Positions 59,114 through 64,000 of a stretch of 64,000 nucleotides of DNA are shown piece by piece (within the stretch, counting starts at the first letter, position 1; each line of letters begins with the position of its first letter). The stretch comes from Pasteurella sp049670895. Lineage in GTDB: Bacteria > Pseudomonadota > Gammaproteobacteria > Enterobacterales > Pasteurellaceae. The notes below the pieces were generated by a model, which made no database searches, was not told where the DNA came from, and saw nothing but the letters and a program-made list of their open reading frames with translations. Where the stretch lies: the NCBI RefSeq assembly GCF_049670895.1, contig NZ_CP187170.1. One strand, given 5' to 3'. The position numbers and the translations under genes were made by a program.

Positions 59114-59129
59114 AGTGCGGTCTTTTTTT
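59104..59129 (+). terminator. Second copy of the uptake-signal-like terminator
   Basis: Identical over 26 bases to 58750-58775. It overlaps the last two codons and stop of the preceding gene. Confidence 0.75.
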
Positions 59130-59139
59130 GGGAGTTTCT

Positions 59140-60816
59140 ATGTCAAAAATTAATTTAAAAATCAAAAGAGGTGATACTTTTGCTCACCGCTTTTCTTTAT
59201 TTAAAGATTCAGAAAATAAAGTCCCGTTTAACTTATCTGATGTTGCACGTATTGATTTACAGGCAATCGCAGATGATGAAGTCGTGCTTTCTCTTTCAAC
59301 GACTAATCAAACTCTGATTTTGAAAGATAACTCACTTATTATGCTTGTGAGTAAAAAACTTACAGAGCGTAAAGAGTGGGAAACAGCTAATTATGATGTG
59401 CAGATCACATATAACGATAATATTGTAAAAACAATCTTCAGTGGAAAGATTACATTAATTCATGATGTAACAGGATCGATAATTTCGGAAGATGAGACAT
59501 CTTTTGAGAGGGCTATTCAGTTTGCGATGGATAATAAAGCCTCTGAAATTATTGTGCATAAAGAATCAATGAATATTGTTTTTGGTGTTGCAGTAAAAGG
59601 TGATCGGGGTGATGATGGAGCAACGTTCACCCCACATATTCAAGGCACTATGCTCACTTTCACGAACGACAAAGGATTAGACAATCCTGAGCCTGTGGAC
59701 CTGAAAGGAAGCAACGGCGATCAAGGCGATACGGGTAAAAGTGCTTATGAAACCGCAGTTCAGCATGGTTATCAAGGGTCTGAACAGGAATGGATCGGAC
59801 AGCTAGCCACTAATGAAACTATTAGAAGTGCGTTAAACCCTATAAACCAATCTATAGAAGATTTGAAAGGTAAAATTGGAGGTAGCGGAGGGCTTAATTT
59901 ATTAGATGATTCTGAAAAGGAAGTAACCGCTTTAAATGAATATATTGTTTTTAGACGTTCGCCTGAATTAAAGAAATTGATATTAAATAAAACGGTTACT
60001 TTATCGTTTGATATTAAAGTTGCTGTGGCGGGAGATGTAACTGTGTATAGTAGCAACCAAAGTGGTGTTAAATTTTATCAGCAAGTCAATTTATCACAAG
60101 CTAATAAATGGGAAAGAAAGTCTATTACAGTTACACCTCGCCCACATGACACAACCCCTGATAACCCTAACGCTACAATTGAATTTTTCGGTACATACAA
60201 CACGGGAAGAATTATTACAGTTAAGAATGTTAAGTTGGAATACGGTGAAACAGGCTCACTATACAGCCCGTCTGTGGGCGATTTTACCAAACCATTATCT
60301 GATTTACTTTCTGATATTGATATTCGTCTTAAAGCCCTAGAGAAGCGATTTGACACCCCTAACCCTGTAATAGGTAAAAACTATTTATTGAATAGTAAAT
60401 ATTTTAGTGCGTTCAGAAGTAATAACAGCGAACTGTATCCTCTTGAAAGCGGTAAAGATGGTAAGGGGCAATGGATCAGTGGTACATCTAAAGGTAAGTA
60501 TGAAATCAGTACATTCAGTGAATTATTGAATAACGGTACTTACTTTGCTGAAAATTTAACGCAACAAGAAATCACTATTTCAGCATATTTCAACCCTACA
60601 CATCAATGTAGTATTAGACTAGATAACTCAAGCGTAGTTGTGCTGCAACCTAACCAGTGGACGAGAGTGTCTGTTACGCAACGTGGCACACGTATGGCGG
60701 GTATTTATGTATCGCAAGTGGGTGCAACTGTGGGTAGCGGTGATCAGTTTAAGTTATACCACGAAAGATGGAAAGTTGAAAAAGGGCGTAAAGCCACAGA
60801 TTGGATTGAGGAATAA
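59140..60816 (+). CDS. Tail fibre / upper baseplate-like protein
   Basis: A 558-residue protein. Residues 1-120 look like an upper baseplate domain (LKIKRGDTFAHRFSLFKDSE). A collagen-like stretch (GDRGDDGATF, NGDQGDTGKSAYETAVQHGY) lies near 155-215. Two beta-rich modules follow, the second ending WKVEKGRKATDWIEE, like the C-terminal module of J. The collagen-like motif with SAYE...GYQGSEQEWI is common in phage receptor-binding fibres. I choose the ATG at 59140 with GGGAG upstream. Confidence 0.8.
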   Translation: MSKINLKIKRGDTFAHRFSLFKDSENKVPFNLSDVARIDLQAIADDEVVLSLSTTNQTLILKDNSLIMLVSKKLTERKEWETANYDVQITYNDNIVKTIFSGKITLIHDVTGSIISEDETSFERAIQFAMDNKASEIIVHKESMNIVFGVAVKGDRGDDGATFTPHIQGTMLTFTNDKGLDNPEPVDLKGSNGDQGDTGKSAYETAVQHGYQGSEQEWIGQLATNETIRSALNPINQSIEDLKGKIGGSGGLNLLDDSEKEVTALNEYIVFRRSPELKKLILNKTVTLSFDIKVAVAGDVTVYSSNQSGVKFYQQVNLSQANKWERKSITVTPRPHDTTPDNPNATIEFFGTYNTGRIITVKNVKLEYGETGSLYSPSVGDFTKPLSDLLSDIDIRLKALEKRFDTPNPVIGKNYLLNSKYFSAFRSNNSELYPLESGKDGKGQWISGTSKGKYEISTFSELLNNGTYFAENLTQQEITISAYFNPTHQCSIRLDNSSVVVLQPNQWTRVSVTQRGTRMAGIYVSQVGATVGSGDQFKLYHERWKVEKGRKATDWIEE

Positions 60817-60838
60817 AAAGGGCTATTCAGCCCTTTTA
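60815..60838. terminator. Bidirectional terminator between fibre and integrase genes
   Basis: AAAAGGGCT and AGCCCTTTT form a stem with A/T runs on both sides, between convergent genes. Confidence 0.8.
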
Positions 60839-60850
60839 TGAACAAAGGAC

Positions 60851-62098
60851 TTATTCACTAAATACAGCATTTCCACAAGCTTTTTCTTCAACAAGATCTG
60901 CCCAAGTCTGCATATATTCTTTTCTCTGTGTGAGATATTTTGCTTTGTTATATGTTCCACGTACAGTTGAGTATTCAAAGTGTGCCAAACATACTTCAAT
61001 AATATCACTATTGAATTCTCTTTCGTTCATTTCCGTGCTAAAAATAGAACGCAATCCATGTGCAGTGAGTTTGTTTTGATACCCGATACGCTTAATTGCT
61101 TTATTTGGCGTATCTCTACTCATATGTTCGTGAACATTTTGTACACTTGGAAAAACATATTGTCTATGTCCACTAATTTTCTTCATTGTTTTAAGTATAG
61201 CAAGGGACTGCTTTGATAATGGACAAATAAAGTCTTGTACTTTCCCGATTCTTCCTTTCATTTTATGTTTTGGCACTTCCCATACCGAGTTTTCCCAATC
61301 TATTTCACTCCATTCCATCTGAACTATTGAACCGACCCTCATTGCGGTGAGTAGAGTAAGTTCAATGGCACACCGTGTTTCTAATGTTATTTTTGAGTTT
61401 CTTAGTGTTTCGAAGAATTCTGGTAGCTCATTAAAAAGAATGGATGGATTATTATCATGAATTGGTTTAATAAATACTTTCCCAATATCAGCCGTTGGAT
61501 TGCTTAGTATAATTGAGCTATTGACTGCGTGAACCATAATATTGTTTAGATAACCAATGATTCTATGCAGAGTGTCTAATTTGCCTTCCTTTTCTAAGTT
61601 ACGTAATTTAGAAATCATCAGCGGTGCAGATATGTCGTAGATAGAGTAGTGGCCAACTACATCTAATAAATGACGTTGTAACCTATCTTTTATATCATCA
61701 TAAGTATCTTGTTTTAGTTTTCTTGCTTTAACTTCATTCTCTCTGAGTTTAAGCCAACTCTTTGCTATTGCAGTCAGTGTAAATTCTTTTTCTTGTAATT
61801 TTTTCTGAGACTCATCAAAAATATGATCTTGTGGATCTATATCTTGAGCAAGTAAAGAACGGTATTCATCACGTTTTTGTCTAGCAGCAGCTAAAGATAA
61901 TTCTGGATAACCACCTAAACTTATAATGGTTCTCTTTTTAGAAAAAGGCTTGTAATATTGGAAACGCCAGATTTTTTTTGAACTACTTTTTCTTATGAAA
62001 AGAAGTAATCCATGTCCATCGGATAGATAGTAGTCTTTTTCTTTTGCTTTAGCATTATTTATCTCTGTGACAGTGAGTGGTTTAACTGTTTTTGCCAT
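60851..62098 (-). CDS. Tyrosine integrase (intact)
   Basis: A 415-residue P4-type integrase. An N-terminal arm-binding domain (LTVTEINNAKAKEKDYYLSD) precedes a core-binding domain and a catalytic domain with the first Arg in TAMRVGSIVQMEWSEIDW, HGLRSIFSTEMNE, and the nucleophile Tyr in RGTYNKAKY. It recombines the attachment core in tRNA-Val. It lies at the right end of the prophage, starting 238 bp inside the tRNA, and has a decayed relative outside the left end. Confidence 0.93.
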   Translation of the reverse strand: MAKTVKPLTVTEINNAKAKEKDYYLSDGHGLLLFIRKSSSKKIWRFQYYKPFSKKRTIISLGGYPELSLAAARQKRDEYRSLLAQDIDPQDHIFDESQKKLQEKEFTLTAIAKSWLKLRENEVKARKLKQDTYDDIKDRLQRHLLDVVGHYSIYDISAPLMISKLRNLEKEGKLDTLHRIIGYLNNIMVHAVNSSIILSNPTADIGKVFIKPIHDNNPSILFNELPEFFETLRNSKITLETRCAIELTLLTAMRVGSIVQMEWSEIDWENSVWEVPKHKMKGRIGKVQDFICPLSKQSLAILKTMKKISGHRQYVFPSVQNVHEHMSRDTPNKAIKRIGYQNKLTAHGLRSIFSTEMNEREFNSDIIEVCLAHFEYSTVRGTYNKAKYLTQRKEYMQTWADLVEEKACGNAVFSE

Positions 62099-62112
62099 AT
62101 CTTTCCCCTATT

Positions 62113-62220
62113 TTAGTATTACGTTTTCCAAAAATTTTGGTATTACATTTCAAAAATCCCATTTTTAGGGCAGTGTAATACCAAATTTTTAAAAACGTAA
62201 TACCAAATATAATACCAAAA
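62113..62220. promoter_or_regulatory. Likely integrase arm-type binding repeats, right side
   Basis: TAATACCAAA motifs occur in tandem at 62175-62220, and inverted GTATTAC copies at 62116 and 62142. The 24-bp block 62197-62220 is identical to 22359-22382. It lies between the integrase start and the tRNA. Repeated TTTGGA follows to 62334. Confidence 0.6.
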
Positions 62221-62336
62221 TTGTTGGATAGGATTGGAATGTTTTGGATTTTTTTGGAAAAATTTGTGTGTGATTTATAGATTTATTGTTGATTTTATTG
62301 GGGATTTTGGACTGTTTTGGATAGGTTTGGAAAGTG

Positions 62337-62355
62337 GAATGGTGCGACTAGCTGG
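62337..62355. other. Prophage attachment site, right copy within tRNA-Val
   Basis: 19 bp identical to 22279-22297, forming the CCA end and part of the T stem of tRNA-Val(GAC). The tRNA stays intact after integration. Confidence 0.88.
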
Positions 62356-62416
62356 ACTCGAACCAGTGACCCCCACCATGTCAAGGTGGTGCTCTAACCA
62401 ACTGAGCTATAGTCGC
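62340..62416 (-). tRNA. tRNA-Val(GAC)
   Basis: A 77-nt cloverleaf with encoded CCA. The acceptor stem GCGACTA/TAGTCGC, D loop AGCTCAGTTGGTTAGAGC, anticodon stem CCACC/GGTGG with loop TTGACAT (anticodon at 62380-62382), and T arm GGTTCGAGTCC are all present. It is the integration target of the prophage. Confidence 0.96.
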
Positions 62417-62435
62417 ATTCCGTAATGCGGGGCAA

Positions 62436-62464
62436 ATAATATAAGGTTTTTTTTGATAAAACAA
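62436..62464 (-). promoter_or_regulatory. Promoter of tRNA-Val
   Basis: On the minus strand TTGTTT (62459-62464) and TATTAT (62436-62441) are separated by 17 bp. A GC-rich discriminator (GCCCCGC) follows, as in stringently controlled stable RNA promoters. Confidence 0.65.
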
Positions 62465-62658
62465 GCCTTTTTTTCATTTCATGTTTTGACTGTTAAAAAA
62501 ATAAACACTTTCCCTTAACTAAAATAGGTATTTTCAAATATGTGATCTCGATCTAATTTCATTTTAGGCGTATAATGCATTCAGTTTTTTCTTGAAAGTG
62601 GGTTGCTGTTAAATAACTCATGAACAATATTTTAATCAATCATTTTACGGAGTAGGTA

Positions 62659-64000
62659 ATGTCTAGAAGACTAAGAAGAACAAAAATTGTATGTACGATG
62701 GGGCCATCTACAGATCGTGGTAATAATTTAGAAAAAATTATTGCAGCGGGTGCTAATGTTGTACGTATGAATTTTTCTCATGGTACACCTGAAGATCATA
62801 TGGGTCGTGCTGAGCGTGTTCGCGAAATCGCAAAAAAATTAGGTAAAACCGTCGCTATTTTAGGTGATTTACAAGGTCCTAAAATCCGCGTGTCTACATT
62901 TAAAGATGGAAAAATCTTCTTAAATATTGGTGATAAATTTGTTCTTGATGCAGAATTACCAAAAGGTGAAGGTTCACAAGAAAGTGTGGGCTTAGACTAT
63001 AAAACATTACCTCAAGATGTTGTGCCTGGTGATATTTTATTATTAGATGATGGTCGAGTTCAGTTGAAAGTTTTATCGACAGAAGGGGCAAAAGTCTTTA
63101 CAGAAGTGACTGTAGGTGGCCCATTATCCAATAATAAAGGCATCAATAAGTTAGGTGGTGGTCTATCAGCCGACGCATTAACTGAAAAAGATAAAAATGA
63201 TATTTTATTAGCCGCTAAAATCGGTGTGGATTATCTCGCTGTATCTTTCCCTCGTTCAAGTGCTGATTTAAATTACGCTCGTGAATTAGCTGAAGCGGCT
63301 GGCTTAAAAACCAAAATTGTAGCAAAAGTTGAACGTGCAGAAACTGTTGCAACAACAGAAGCCATGGATGATATCATTTTAGCATCAGATGTTATCATGG
63401 TTGCACGTGGTGACTTAGGTGTGGAAATTGGTGATCCTGAATTAGTGGGTGTACAGAAGAAATTAATTCGTCGTGCACGTAAATTAAATCGTGTTGTGAT
63501 TACTGCAACACAAATGATGGAATCGATGATCAGCAATCCAATGCCAACTCGTGCGGAAGTGATGGACGTGGCAAACGCCGTGTTAGATGGTACCGATGCC
63601 GTGATGCTTTCAGCAGAAACCGCAGCAGGTCAATATCCTTCAGAAACCGTGGCTACGATGGCAAAAGTATGTTTAGGTGCTGAAAAAATGCCAAGTGTCA
63701 ACGTTTCTCGTCACCGTATGGACGTTCAATTTGAATCTATTGAAGAGTCCGTGGCAATGTCTGCAATGTATGCAGCAAACCACATGAAAGGTGTGGCTGC
63801 AATTATTGCAATGACACACACAGGTCGTACAGCATTATTAATGTCTCGTATTAGTTCTGGCTTGCCAATTTTTGCGTTATCACGTAATCAAGAGGCATTG
63901 AATTTATGTGCATTATATCGTGGTGTTACACCAATTTACTTTGATGAAATCAGCCGTAATTCAAAAAGTGCTGCATTAGCCATTCAATTACTGAAAGAAA
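62659..64000 (+). CDS. pykA: Pyruvate kinase (PykA type), 3' end outside window
   Basis: Final glycolytic kinase, making pyruvate and ATP from phosphoenolpyruvate. The ATG at 62659 follows GGAG and gives MSRRLRRTKIVCTMGPSTDR, closely matching E. coli PykA. The substrate and metal blocks VRMNFSHGTPEDH, DLQGPKIRVSTF, VAKVERAE, MVARGDLGVEIG and ATQMMESMI are visible. About 447 of an expected 480 residues are in the window. It is a normal chromosomal gene beyond the prophage. Confidence 0.96.
   Translation, partial: MSRRLRRTKIVCTMGPSTDRGNNLEKIIAAGANVVRMNFSHGTPEDHMGRAERVREIAKKLGKTVAILGDLQGPKIRVSTFKDGKIFLNIGDKFVLDAELPKGEGSQESVGLDYKTLPQDVVPGDILLLDDGRVQLKVLSTEGAKVFTEVTVGGPLSNNKGINKLGGGLSADALTEKDKNDILLAAKIGVDYLAVSFPRSSADLNYARELAEAAGLKTKIVAKVERAETVATTEAMDDIILASDVIMVARGDLGVEIGDPELVGVQKKLIRRARKLNRVVITATQMMESMISNPMPTRAEVMDVANAVLDGTDAVMLSAETAAGQYPSETVATMAKVCLGAEKMPSVNVSRHRMDVQFESIEESVAMSAMYAANHMKGVAAIIAMTHTGRTALLMSRISSGLPIFALSRNQEALNLCALYRGVTPIYFDEISRNSKSAALAIQLLKE

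Noticed and set aside
62234..62425. 63-codon plus-strand frame across the tRNA
   Set aside because: Its second half is simply the antisense of tRNA-Val; it is a well-known type of false gene.

Overview
The window is a Pasteurellaceae chromosome segment carrying one apparently complete lambda-ordered siphovirus prophage of about 40 kb. The host assignment rests on many copies of the Haemophilus/Pasteurella uptake signal AAGTGCGGT, often paired as inverted repeats that double as terminators, and on the glg gene order. Pasteurella multocida is my best guess, by inference only.

Host left flank (1-20.6 kb): a glycogen cluster malQ-glgB-glgX-glgC-glgA-glgP on the plus strand, then a 171-bp tandem repeat bounded by uptake-signal hairpins. 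Next, mostly on the minus strand, come an orphan AfuA-type binding protein, ppc, purR with a divergent 26-residue YnhF-like membrane peptide, a beta carbonic anhydrase, and trpB-trpA behind a TrpR-like operator.

Integration zone: the prophage lies between two 19-bp copies of the 3' end of tRNA-Val(GAC), at 22279-22297 and 62337-62355. Outside the left copy is a broken second tyrosine integrase, so an older element probably used the same tRNA. The intact integrase is at the right end and the AlpA-like excisionase at the left end, so they would face each other across attP in the circular phage. alpA is duplicated, and the two copies flank an antirepressor cassette.

Prophage: the leftward early operon (28.6 to 22.4 kb) carries an HD phosphohydrolase, SSB, RdgC and small proteins, and is punctuated by intrinsic terminators. 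The immunity region (29-32.6 kb) has a SieB-like membrane protein, an OL-like operator cluster, a HigB-HigA-third-gene operon that resembles a toxin-antitoxin-chaperone system, a LexA-type CI, OR-like operators, Cro and CII. Rightward early genes follow: Rha/KilAC, an O-like replication protein with iterons inside it, an adenine methyltransferase, a DUF968 protein, RusA and Q. A late promoter followed at once by a terminator precedes holin, SAR endolysin and spanins. Then come HNH nuclease, terminase, HK97-type head genes and lambda-type tail genes, including a G/GT -1 frameshift. An accessory (moron) block sits between GT and the tape measure. The tail tip genes, a fibre and the integrase close the prophage.

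Most notable: two loci, each just upstream of an antirepressor gene, encode what look like P1 C4 / P4 CI-type antisense RNAs. Each RNA has two segments complementary to sequence over or next to its own antirepressor's ribosome-binding site. The two loci differ in sequence, but both partners change together, so pairing is kept within each locus. The second most notable is the candidate HigB-HigA-SecB-like operon. The right host flank holds tRNA-Val and the start of pykA.
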